The notes under the pieces: model-generated | What the model saw: only the letters and a program-made list of their open reading frames with translations | What the model was told of the DNA's origin: nothing | Database searches by the model: none | Position numbers and translations under genes: made by a program | Virus record (IMG/VR): IMGVR_UViG_3300032282_003939 | Coordinates: 1-23,263 of that record | Direction: 5' to 3' (one strand) | Length of the DNA: 23,263 bases | DNA from: a virus | Shown: positions 1 to 5,307 of the stretch, piece by piece | Position numbering within the stretch: position 1 is the first letter of the stretch | Layout: each line of letters begins with the position of its first letter

Positions 1-36
1 ACGAAGCTCAGTAGCACCTACCAATCACCCGTAAAG

Positions 37-77
37 AAATACCCCTTTGTCTATCCGCAGGCTTAGGGGTATTTTTT
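37..77 (+). terminator. Rho-independent terminator of an upstream unit
   Basis: A perfect 10-bp stem (AAATACCCCT at 37-46 with AGGGGTATTT at 65-74) encloses an 18-nt loop and runs into a T tract at 72-78. It would end rightward transcription entering from the left of the window and insulate the operon that starts at 182. No complete gene is visible upstream of it. The only reading frames there are open fragments, one of which stops at 32-34. Confidence 0.8.
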
Positions 78-107
78 TATTTACGGCATAGTCAATCTCC
101 ATGCGAA

Positions 108-156
108 CCCGATTTTCGGGTGTCGGGCAAACTTGGGTGTCGGGCAGACCTGCCCG
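108..156 (+). promoter_or_regulatory. 5' leader with two copies of the TCGGGTGTCGGGC motif and a hairpin
   Basis: The 13-nt motif occurs at 116-128 (exact) and 133-145 (one mismatch, TT for TC). The second copy runs into a 6-bp hairpin, CGGGCA 141-146 with TGCCCG 151-156, with a 4-nt loop. Upstream, CCCGA 108-112 can pair with TCGGG 116-120. The same motif precedes the units at 3708 and 4611. All copies have the same orientation and lie 36-64 nt before an ATG that has a good SD. The motif may act on DNA as an operator or promoter element, or in the 5' UTR as RNA; the sequence does not decide which. Confidence 0.6.
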
Positions 157-181
157 CCATAACCAACAGGGAGACAACACC

Positions 182-655
182 ATGTCAATATCAAGCGAGG
201 TACTGTCACGAGGCGAGAACGCTTTGTATCAGTTAGACAAATCAAAAGGCATGGCCTTTGATTCACATAGTGCAAGGTTATTCCACATCGATGATGATGG
301 TTTATTCACACTCATTGACCACGACAGAGATGTCTATGACCTATTAGACAACGACGATGTAGCCAATGACTTGTCCAAGACAGACAACATCAGCATTGGT
401 GTGCTTACTTATGGTTGGGCATCACCATTGACTGATGACAACAGAGATGACCACACTCCGCCTAGTCAGCGTGATGACAGAAAGCGTGTCCGTGTGCTTG
501 TCACTGCTTGTGACCATGGCAAGTTCGTTACATTCCTAAGGTTTGAGGCAGACCCAGACACCGTAGATACACAAGGTGGTGGCGAAGGCTCAATGGCTGA
601 TGCAATTCAGCAACTAATCAACAAAATCCAAACAAAAAAGGCAGGCAACAAATGA
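182..655 (+). CDS. Unknown 157-aa protein, first gene of the MoxR/VWA operon
   Basis: I do not recognise this protein and propose no function. ATG 182 is chosen because AGGGAG at 168-173 lies 8 nt upstream; the frame stays open to ATG 101, but that codon has no SD and would put the leader motifs inside the gene. The product is soluble, has no membrane segment, and is acidic in its first two thirds, with Asp-rich stretches such as HIDDDG and LLDNDD. A mixed beta segment (VRVLVTACDHGKFVTFLRF) follows, then a basic C-terminus ending in KTKKAGNK-like residues. It overlaps the MoxR-like gene by 4 nt (ATGA), so the two are probably translationally coupled. As leading gene of the operon it may be an adaptor or substrate of the ATPase; that is inference from position only. 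Confidence 0.8.
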   Translation: MSISSEVLSRGENALYQLDKSKGMAFDSHSARLFHIDDDGLFTLIDHDRDVYDLLDNDDVANDLSKTDNISIGVLTYGWASPLTDDNRDDHTPPSQRDDRKRVRVLVTACDHGKFVTFLRFEADPDTVDTQGGGEGSMADAIQQLINKIQTKKAGNK

Positions 656-1407
656 CAACATCAACCCTTACTACTGGCTGGGAGACAGCCAATTTCGCAA
701 TGGCTAACGGCTTAGACCGTGTATTGCTTTACGGCAAGCCAGGCACAGGCAAGACCTACTTTGGTCTCAACTACCACCTAGGTACAAGCAAGTCGTACCG
801 CCTCATCTGCACAGACGAAATGACAGACGGCGACATGATCGGCAAGTACAAGCAGAACGACAACGGCATCTGGCGCTTTGAGGAAGGCGTAGCAATCAAG
901 GCATGGCGTACAGGTGGTCGTCTTGTTGTGGACGAGATCAATCGTGTGAACGGTGACATTGAGGCACGCCTCATGGCAATCATTGACACAGTCGCATCGT
1001 CATCGTTTGAGCACCCAGAAACTGGCGAGATTATTCGCCCAGCACAGGGCTTTAGCGTTGTTGCAACGATGAACGGTGAGCCAGATGACCTGTCTCCTGC
1101 TGTTCTTGACCGCCTTGTTGTTCGTGTAGAGATTGAGCAACCACATCCTGATGCTATTGCAGCATTGCCAGCCGAATTGCGAGACATTGCACTTGAGTAC
1201 GCCATGCGTGATGACGCAGATCGCTACTCGTTGCGTTCGTTCTTTGCTTTTGCTGGCTTGCTTAAGGCTAGTGGCAATCTAGAAGCGTCTGCCCATGTGT
1301 GCTTGCCCCGCATTGCTAAGAGCATTGTTGGCGCATTGTCAATCACGCAGTCAGAAGCGGTATCTGTTGAACGCCCTGTGGTAATCACAGAACCGAGCCC
1401 ATTCTGA
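652..1407 (+). CDS. MoxR-like AAA+ ATPase
   Basis: A 251-aa AAA+ ATPase of the MoxR/RavA/NorQ (AAA_5) type. Visible motifs are Walker A GKPGTGKT at residues 28-35, Walker B RLVVDEINR at 90-98, sensor 1 VVATMNG at 136-142 with Asn141, and LDR with a candidate arginine finger at 154. The segment SSFEHPETGE, about residue 117-126, fits the insertion hairpin region of the class. It starts at an ATGA overlap with the upstream gene and shares 1 nt (TGATG) with the following VWA gene. MoxR ATPases generally work with a VWA partner to remodel or mature target complexes, and the neighbour here is such a partner. The protein is a little shorter than typical cellular MoxR proteins of about 300 aa, with a reduced C-terminal lid. 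The family call is secure; the target is unknown. Confidence 0.93.
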   Translation: MTTSTLTTGWETANFAMANGLDRVLLYGKPGTGKTYFGLNYHLGTSKSYRLICTDEMTDGDMIGKYKQNDNGIWRFEEGVAIKAWRTGGRLVVDEINRVNGDIEARLMAIIDTVASSSFEHPETGEIIRPAQGFSVVATMNGEPDDLSPAVLDRLVVRVEIEQPHPDAIAALPAELRDIALEYAMRDDADRYSLRSFFAFAGLLKASGNLEASAHVCLPRIAKSIVGALSITQSEAVSVERPVVITEPSPF

Positions 1408-2750
1408 TGAACACACCCCGTCAGAGCGTAAAGCGCAATATTGTTGCGCCTGAAGTGCTACCTGACAGACCGTTGCTCAAGGAAAATACCTATCAGACCG
1501 GTGGAGAGGCATACTCCATCGACTCTGTAGGTGTTTCTTTTAGCACATCTGCTAAGAAAAAGCACCTTATTACAGCCCCAACTGGAGACAGCGATGTTGC
1601 AGAGACCTTACGCAGGTATGTTCTTGTTCGCAGTCGTTATGACTTGCCAGACGCAGCCAAGTATGCAAAGCGTTGGTCAGTGTCAGAGACATCAGTAGAA
1701 ACTGCTTGTCGCACACTTGCTAATGCTCGCTATTTCCATGCGTTTGGTCAAGACCCAAGCATTGGCACTACCGAAACCACTATCCTTGCGCGAGTGCTTA
1801 GCGAAGGCAACCCCCCAAAGGCTGCTATTCTTTCTGCACTTAGCCATAGCGGTACACAAGCGTTTGACGACTTGATGGGTAAAGTCGCAGACCCACAGTT
1901 AGTCATAGAGTTAAAAGAACTTGAGCAACAGATCATTTCTTTTCTTTATGACTATAACGCTGCTCGTGACTTGCCACTTATCAACTCACCTAACCCTCGT
2001 TATCAAAAGCGTGGCGTGAAAGAGTGGGCTTGGTATGTCAAGCACATTGACTCATTGGCTACAAACCAAGTGTCTGAGCAAAGGGGCAGGCTACAACAGA
2101 AGCAACAAGAGGCTGATGCACCGCAAAAGGCATACCCCAAGGACAGCAACCTCGTTGGCGACTGGGAACAACTTGTTGTTTCTAAGCCTGAACTAAGCAT
2201 CAACCACACAGGCAAGTTAGGACGCAGGACTATTGCGGCAGACAGTGGCAGAGAGATCCGCTACATCAACCGCATGGTTAGCGACCCAGACAGGCGTGTG
2301 TTCAGTCGCAAGACCAGAGCACTCGGTGGCGTTGTGTGCATAGATGCTTCTGGCTCTATGTCGTTGTCAGAGAGCGACCTAGATCGTTTGCTTAAGGCAT
2401 CGGCAGGCGCAACTGTGCTTATGTACTCAGGTGGTCTTGACAATCCATCTAAGCCAAATGTATGGGTTATTGCTAAGAAGGGTCGTATGGTTAGACACCT
2501 ACCAGATCCTCCTGGTGATAACGCTGTCGATGGTCCTGCGCTTGTCTATGCCTCATCACTCAGGGATCGTGGCTCACAGCCATTGATTTGGGTCAGCGAT
2601 GGCTATGTGACAGGTCGTAGGTCTGGCTCAAGCAACACCAACTTGCTCAATGACATAGAGATGATCCGTCGCCAGCACAAAGTTATTCAGGTGCGCAATG
2701 TCTATGAAGCAGAACAACTAATGAAGCGCCTACAAGGAGGTAGCAGATGA
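1407..2750 (+). CDS. VWA (von Willebrand A) domain protein, MoxR partner
   Basis: A 447-aa protein with a C-terminal VWA domain starting near residue 305. The MIDAS motif DxSxS is intact (Asp313-Ala-Ser315-Gly-Ser317 in CIDASGSMS), and a late strand IWVSDGYVTG with Asp398 matches the third metal-site element. The N-terminal two thirds match no family I know. Residues 66-110 look helical and could form a winged-helix-like fold, and 215-235 is Gln/Lys-rich. Its start overlaps the ATPase stop by 1 nt, and its end overlaps the next gene by 4 nt (ATGA). By analogy with RavA-ViaA, NorQ-NorD and CoxD-CoxE, it is expected to bind the ATPase and present a substrate through the MIDAS metal. The pairing is established for the families; the phage role is not known. 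Confidence 0.88.
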   Translation: MNTPRQSVKRNIVAPEVLPDRPLLKENTYQTGGEAYSIDSVGVSFSTSAKKKHLITAPTGDSDVAETLRRYVLVRSRYDLPDAAKYAKRWSVSETSVETACRTLANARYFHAFGQDPSIGTTETTILARVLSEGNPPKAAILSALSHSGTQAFDDLMGKVADPQLVIELKELEQQIISFLYDYNAARDLPLINSPNPRYQKRGVKEWAWYVKHIDSLATNQVSEQRGRLQQKQQEADAPQKAYPKDSNLVGDWEQLVVSKPELSINHTGKLGRRTIAADSGREIRYINRMVSDPDRRVFSRKTRALGGVVCIDASGSMSLSESDLDRLLKASAGATVLMYSGGLDNPSKPNVWVIAKKGRMVRHLPDPPGDNAVDGPALVYASSLRDRGSQPLIWVSDGYVTGRRSGSSNTNLLNDIEMIRRQHKVIQVRNVYEAEQLMKRLQGGSR

Positions 2751-3463
2751 GCAAGGACGATGAGTTTGATGTACTCCACCAGTTGGAGGCTATAGCAAAT
2801 GACGCTGGCAAGGTCATTGACGACGAGTGGAAGGCATTACAGATGCGCCTTATGCAAGAGTCAAGGGTTATCTCCCAGAACCTGTTCCAAGACCAAGGGG
2901 AGGCAGTTAGCGCTGTCCTTTGCGTTGGCTATCAGATTGACAAAGAGCAATTTGATGCTGACGATGGTGTAGAGCAGATTGGTCCTAAAGGTAGCGAATA
3001 CCCTACCTCTGGCGCTAACTCTGGCTATGCCCGTATGACACCTGCTGTTGGGGTCAAGTTGCCAGGGGAGATGTACAAGTTCCTTAGCGACAAGACCTTG
3101 GTTTGCTCGTTGTACGAGGTCACTAACTATGTGTCTTTGTTTATGCACGTCAAGTACAAGCAGTCACAACTCATAGCCATGACCACTCCAGCTGGGATAG
3201 CAATAACGCTAGAGCCCAAAGACGGAGAGGCTGTTCAGTTCTACCTCAAGTTTGACATCATTGACAAAGACATAGCCAAAGAGACATTGGCAAAACTCAG
3301 TGACAAGCAGAGAGAGGTAATCATGGAACTGTGTGAGGCGCAGATGATAGCCCCAGAACTCAAGGCAAAGCATCCAAAGATGTGGAACTTGATGATTGAG
3401 GCAATCAAAGAGAACGGCTCTAACGCATTTCTAAACGGAGACGACACGGAAGGAGATGAGTAA
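2747..3463 (+). CDS. Unknown 238-aa protein of the MoxR/VWA operon
   Basis: I do not recognise this protein. It starts at an ATGA overlap with the VWA gene and ends in TAATG shared with the micropeptide gene, so it is part of the same translationally coupled operon. AAGGAGG at 2732-2738 gives it a convincing SD. The product is soluble and mixed alpha/beta: a helical acidic N-terminus (residues 1-50), a beta-rich centre with several hydrophobic strands (SLFMHVKYKQSQLIAMTT and AVQFYLKFDII), a helical segment near 180-225 and an acidic tail (DDTEGDE). No catalytic motif is apparent. It could be a substrate, adaptor or effector of the MoxR/VWA pair; only the conserved gene order, if confirmed elsewhere, would support that. 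Confidence 0.8.
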   Translation: MSKDDEFDVLHQLEAIANDAGKVIDDEWKALQMRLMQESRVISQNLFQDQGEAVSAVLCVGYQIDKEQFDADDGVEQIGPKGSEYPTSGANSGYARMTPAVGVKLPGEMYKFLSDKTLVCSLYEVTNYVSLFMHVKYKQSQLIAMTTPAGIAITLEPKDGEAVQFYLKFDIIDKDIAKETLAKLSDKQREVIMELCEAQMIAPELKAKHPKMWNLMIEAIKENGSNAFLNGDDTEGDE

Positions 3464-3531
3464 TGGTCTGGTGGATAACCCTTGTGCTAGTTGTCGGCGC
3501 ATGGATTATCTACATCGATAGTGGTCGATAG
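3463..3531 (+). CDS. 22-aa single-span membrane micropeptide
   Basis: A very short frame beginning at the ATG of the TAATG that ends the preceding gene. AAGGAG at 3450-3455 is an excellent SD with 7-nt spacing. The peptide is almost entirely one hydrophobic helix: MVWW, then ITLVLVVGAWIIYI, ending in a short polar DSGR before TAG. Strong SD, coupled start and a coherent transmembrane composition with three Trp make chance less likely, although short frames always carry that risk. Such peptides often anchor or regulate a membrane complex. Here it might tether the MoxR/VWA machinery to the membrane or act on the host envelope; this is speculation from position. Confidence 0.6.
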   Translation: MVWWITLVLVVGAWIIYIDSGR

Positions 3532-3630
3532 CGAGAACCACTACCTATAGCACTGGTCGTCGCGTATGTGGAACCATACGCCCATACGCTGACGGCTGGT
3601 GTCTATGCAATACCCATGCTCGCCCTCATT
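3532..3630 (+). other. Intergenic segment with alternative hairpins
   Basis: No gene is seen here. GCGTATG 3562-3568 pairs perfectly with CATACGC 3575-3581 (6-nt loop) or equally with a second CATACGC at 3583-3589. GCGAG at 3531-3535 could pair with CTCGC at 3619-3623 to enclose the whole segment. There is no T tract, so a simple intrinsic terminator is not supported. TATGCAAT at 3604-3611 is a weak -10 candidate for the next unit. Confidence 0.35.
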
Positions 3631-3688
3631 TCGGGTGTCGGGCACAATGAAAACAGCGAGGAACGCCCTCGTAACGGCATAGATGCCG
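3631..3688 (+). promoter_or_regulatory. 5' leader with TCGGGTGTCGGGC motif and two hairpins
   Basis: The exact 13-nt motif is at 3631-3643. It is followed by a 5-bp hairpin CGAGG 3657-3661 with CCTCG 3667-3671, and a second CGGCA 3675-3679 with TGCCG 3684-3688. The SD AAGGAG is at 3695-3700 and the ATG at 3708. The order motif, hairpin, SD, ATG matches the leaders at 108-182 and 4548-4611. Confidence 0.55.
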
Positions 3689-3707
3689 AGAAACAAGGAG
3701 ATCAGTT

Positions 3708-4232
3708 ATGTTAGCCCATCAGTTTAGTGTTAGTAAGCCCCCAAGTAAGCCCAAACCATCAGTTGGCAAGAAGCAACTGATGCGCAATACCGTAGAAGCA
3801 GCGATGTCTTTTACCTTTAGTCATCTTGGCGAGTGGTGTCTAGTTGGCACATATCCAGTCCGTGGTGGTCAGCGCAAGAAGTTGGTTTATAACCATGCCA
3901 AGTACTACCGTGACAAATTGGAAACGCACTTTGCCGAGATGCTGAACTATCACGCTGACGCATATCCAGTCATGTGGAATATCCACTGGAACAAGAACAA
4001 AGCCCAGTACGAAGTCCGTGTTATCGCTGACTATCGCCCTGACTTTGCCTATAACGAGGCTGGTGAAGCCCCAGTTGTCAAGCAGTTTGAGGCTGATATG
4101 CAAGAGGCAAAGCGTTTGCTAGACGAGACAGAAGCCGATCTCTTGGCTATCCGTGATCGCTTGGTAGAGCAGAAGCAAACCAACGCTGTCAAGCAAGCAA
4201 TGGACAGCCTCTTCTTCGGTGGGCAGTCGTGA
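3708..4232 (+). CDS. Unknown 174-aa protein with C-terminal coiled coil
   Basis: I do not recognise this protein. ATG 3708 follows the SD AAGGAG with 7-nt spacing. The N-terminal 25 residues are Pro/Lys/Ser-rich and likely disordered. Residues 30-110 form a mixed domain rich in aromatic residues (GEWCLVGTYPVRGG, VMWNIHWNKNKAQYEVRVIA). Residues 122-165 are a charged helix with heptad-like spacing (FEADMQEAKRLLDETEADLL), consistent with a coiled coil and oligomerisation. The gene ends in a GTGA overlap with the following 55-aa gene. It opens the second unit that carries the shared leader motif. No membrane segment or enzymatic signature is visible. Confidence 0.8.
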   Translation: MLAHQFSVSKPPSKPKPSVGKKQLMRNTVEAAMSFTFSHLGEWCLVGTYPVRGGQRKKLVYNHAKYYRDKLETHFAEMLNYHADAYPVMWNIHWNKNKAQYEVRVIADYRPDFAYNEAGEAPVVKQFEADMQEAKRLLDETEADLLAIRDRLVEQKQTNAVKQAMDSLFFGGQS

Positions 4233-4396
4233 ACCGCCAGAAAGTACACAAAGCCATCAAGTATTGGCAGAGTGTGATGGATAGCGGTGTCAAAGAGTTC
4301 TACGACCCTGATTACAACCATGTCGGCTTAGTTAGCGACTTGGTGTACGAACTCAAGAGTGCTCTAGCCAATGACAAGGCTAAGTCAAGAGTGTAG
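4229..4396 (+). CDS. Unknown 55-aa protein, GTG start
   Basis: A short frame that starts with GTG in a 4-nt GTGA overlap with the upstream stop, the same coupling geometry used elsewhere in this genome. There is only a weak SD (GGTGGG about 4219-4224). The product is a basic, helical, soluble peptide beginning MNRQKVHKAIKYWQSVMDSG and containing an aromatic stretch EFYDPDYNHVGL, followed by a helix SDLVYELKSAL. No family is recognised. Its good amino-acid composition and coupled start favour a real gene. Confidence 0.6.
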   Translation: MNRQKVHKAIKYWQSVMDSGVKEFYDPDYNHVGLVSDLVYELKSALANDKAKSRV

Positions 4397-4398
4397 CG

Positions 4399-4494
4399 AT
4401 GGGCTACCACTACCACTGTCAGTGCGCATCCCCCATGTGCATTGGCAGTGGCATTAGTGCTACCGATTACACCACAAGTGATCTATGCCCATAG
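4399..4494 (+). CDS. Possible 31-aa Cys/His-rich peptide
   Basis: A short frame beginning 2 nt after the stop of the 55-aa gene (TAG, CG, ATG). The peptide starts MGYHYHCQCASPMC and ends LCP, giving four Cys (7, 9, 14, 30) and two His. This could bind a metal but matches no spacing I know. No convincing SD is present, so translation would depend on coupling. It may be chance; if it is not coding, 4397-4506 holds no gene. Confidence 0.3.
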   Translation: MGYHYHCQCASPMCIGSGISATDYTTSDLCP

Positions 4495-4506
4495 CCCATA
4501 GGCAAG

Positions 4507-4587
4507 GCTATGCGCCATAGCATATATATAAGGAATAAGCCCGTTTTTCGGGTGTCGGGTAAACTGAAGTAGTGAGGAGAACCTCAC
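4507..4587 (+). promoter_or_regulatory. Promoter-leader region with TCGGGTGTCGGGT motif
   Basis: A hairpin-forming repeat GCTATG 4507-4512 with CATAGC 4516-4521 is followed by an AT-rich TATATATA stretch at 4523-4530 that could serve as a -10. The 13-nt motif is at 4548-4560 with T in its last position. A 6-bp hairpin GTGAGG 4572-4577 with CCTCAC 4582-4587 (loop AGAA) precedes the SD AAGGAGA at 4599-4605. Over 26 nt (4540-4565) this copy differs from 108-133 at only two positions, which is strong evidence of a common element. Confidence 0.55.
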
Positions 4588-4610
4588 CTAAACCAAACAA
4601 GGAGACAGCA

Positions 4611-4862
4611 ATGAACGCTGTATGGTGCGTTATAGGCAATAATGGCAATAAGAAAATCTTTGGCTTGGCAGTAGCCGAGACGGAGAACCCAACGACAGGG
4701 GACACGGTAACGGCATATAACCGTCACGGTGCTTCACAGGTCAAGGTACTAGGTGCAATGGCAACTAATCCCGATGGATCAGCAATGTCCCGCAGTGTCA
4801 CGACAAGCGTGAACGGTATCCCTACCGCAATGAAGCAGGTCATCTTTACCGTTCAGCAATGA
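4611..4862 (+). CDS. Unknown 83-aa protein
   Basis: I do not recognise this small protein. ATG 4611 is chosen for its SD AAGGAGA at 4599-4605; the upstream in-frame ATG 4572 lies inside the leader hairpin and has no SD. The product looks beta-rich: MNAVWCVIGNNGNKKIFGLA, then repeated short strands separated by Gly/Asn turns, and a C-terminal strand QVIFTVQQ. It is soluble and close to neutral. It is a monocistronic unit followed by a strong hairpin at 4886-4923. Its private leader suggests it is made in quantity or under the same regulator as the two upstream units. Confidence 0.75.
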   Translation: MNAVWCVIGNNGNKKIFGLAVAETENPTTGDTVTAYNRHGASQVKVLGAMATNPDGSAMSRSVTTSVNGIPTAMKQVIFTVQQ

Positions 4863-4885
4863 CTAGACGGTAATGACCAAGTACT

Positions 4886-4923
4886 GGCACTATCTCAGTG
4901 GCGCAAGCCACTGGGGTAGTGCC
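4886..4923 (+). terminator. 17-bp hairpin with GCAA tetraloop after the left block
   Basis: Bases 4886-4902 pair with 4907-4923 as a continuous 17-bp helix with two G-U wobbles and a GCAA (GNRA) loop at 4903-4906. It begins 24 nt after the stop at 4862. Only TTT follows, so it is a poor classical intrinsic terminator, but many actinobacterial terminators lack a T tract. It could instead be an mRNA 3'-end stabiliser. A further weak stem AGCCCC 4952-4957 with GGGGCT 4977-4982 lies downstream. Confidence 0.55.
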
Positions 4924-4985
4924 TTTACAAGGGGGAGCCGGTATCCTAATTAGCCCCTCTCGACATCTGTATATTTGGGGCTCTT

Positions 4986-5009
4986 ATATATCACCAGATA
5001 TATCACTGG
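4986..5009. repeat. Tandem ATATATCAC repeat in the control region
   Basis: ATATATCAC occurs at 4986-4994 and 4998-5006, 12 nt apart, about one helical turn. Read on the minus strand, each copy is GTGATATAT, which is contained in the 13-nt GTGTGATATATTA found at the promoters near 7275 and 22370. The copies could be operator half-sites or leftward extended -10 boxes. On the minus strand, TTGGCG lies 17 nt before the TATATC of the right-hand copy. Confidence 0.45.
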
Positions 5010-5021
5010 GAGGCGTCGGCG

Positions 5022-5077
5022 CCAAAACAGAAAAACAAAAAAAATAAAAAAAAAAGAAGCACTCACTAGTGTGAGTG
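5022..5077 (-). terminator. Leftward intrinsic terminator
   Basis: CACTCAC 5060-5066 pairs with GTGAGTG 5071-5077 around a 4-nt loop. To its left on the + strand is a nearly pure A tract (about 5028-5058), which on the minus strand is a long T run following the hairpin. This is the standard layout of an intrinsic terminator for leftward transcription. No minus-strand gene is seen to its right in this window. Confidence 0.6.
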
Positions 5078-5178
5078 TGTAAAGCCCCCCACGGTTTACC
5101 ACCAATTGGGAGGAAGGTCGCCGTAGCCAATTTTTCTAGCCGACACCTAATTAGTGAAATGACGTTCACAACGCTGCT

Positions 5179-5197
5179 TGATCTAGTACATAGATCA
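5179..5197. promoter_or_regulatory. Operator-like dyad upstream of the terminase promoter
   Basis: TGATCTA 5179-5185 and TAGATCA 5191-5197 are perfect inverted 7-mers separated by GTACA. The site is about 95 nt upstream of the terminase -10 box. It could bind a dimeric regulator or be part of a packaging recognition site; nothing in the sequence distinguishes these. Confidence 0.35.
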
Positions 5198-5266
5198 TCA
5201 ACCCAGGTTCCCCTGTTTACTGCCCGCCTCATGCAAAAGAGGTACGCACGTGATTCTTGCCGGTTG

Positions 5267-5298
5267 TTGCACATGAGTGTACACCATCGTGTTACAAT
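5267..5298 (+). promoter_or_regulatory. Promoter of the terminase gene
   Basis: An extended -10, TG-T-TACAAT, ends at 5298 and lies 9 nt before ATG 5308. A weak -35 candidate TTGCAC is at 5267-5272 with a long 20-nt spacer. The expected transcription start is about 5305-5308, so the terminase mRNA would be leaderless or nearly so, consistent with the lack of any SD before the ATG. Confidence 0.5.
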
Positions 5299-5307
5299 TT
5301 CAAACAC

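Noticed and set aside
1-34. Tail of an upstream gene
   Set aside because: Two frames give plausible stops (TAA 32-34, TAG 64-66) and a third stops at 12-14; too short to choose, and nothing recognisable is encoded.
108-120. CCCGATTTTCGGG hairpin as an N4-type virion polymerase promoter
   Set aside because: The short GC stem with 3-nt loop is reminiscent, but the third leader lacks the stem and no virion RNA polymerase motif is visible in the giant proteins.
101-181. N-terminal extension of the 157-aa protein from ATG 101
   Set aside because: No SD precedes ATG 101 and the extension would translate through the repeated leader motif and hairpin; ATG 182 has AGGGAG at good spacing.
771-1205. 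144-aa minus-strand frame opposite the MoxR gene
   Set aside because: Fully antisense to a gene with clear ATPase motifs; Ser/Arg-rich composition is typical of a shadow frame. The same applies to the other minus-strand frames in the window.
3532-3707. tRNA gene in the structured gap
   Set aside because: Hairpins are present, but there is no cloverleaf with a 7-bp acceptor stem, 7-nt anticodon loop or T-loop GTTC consensus.
4572-4610. Upstream start of the 83-aa protein at 4572
   Set aside because: The codon lies inside the leader hairpin without SD; ATG 4611 follows AAGGAGA.
5257-5307. TTG start for terminase at 5257
   Set aside because: It lies upstream of the predicted -10 TACAAT box, so it would not be in the transcript, and it has no SD.
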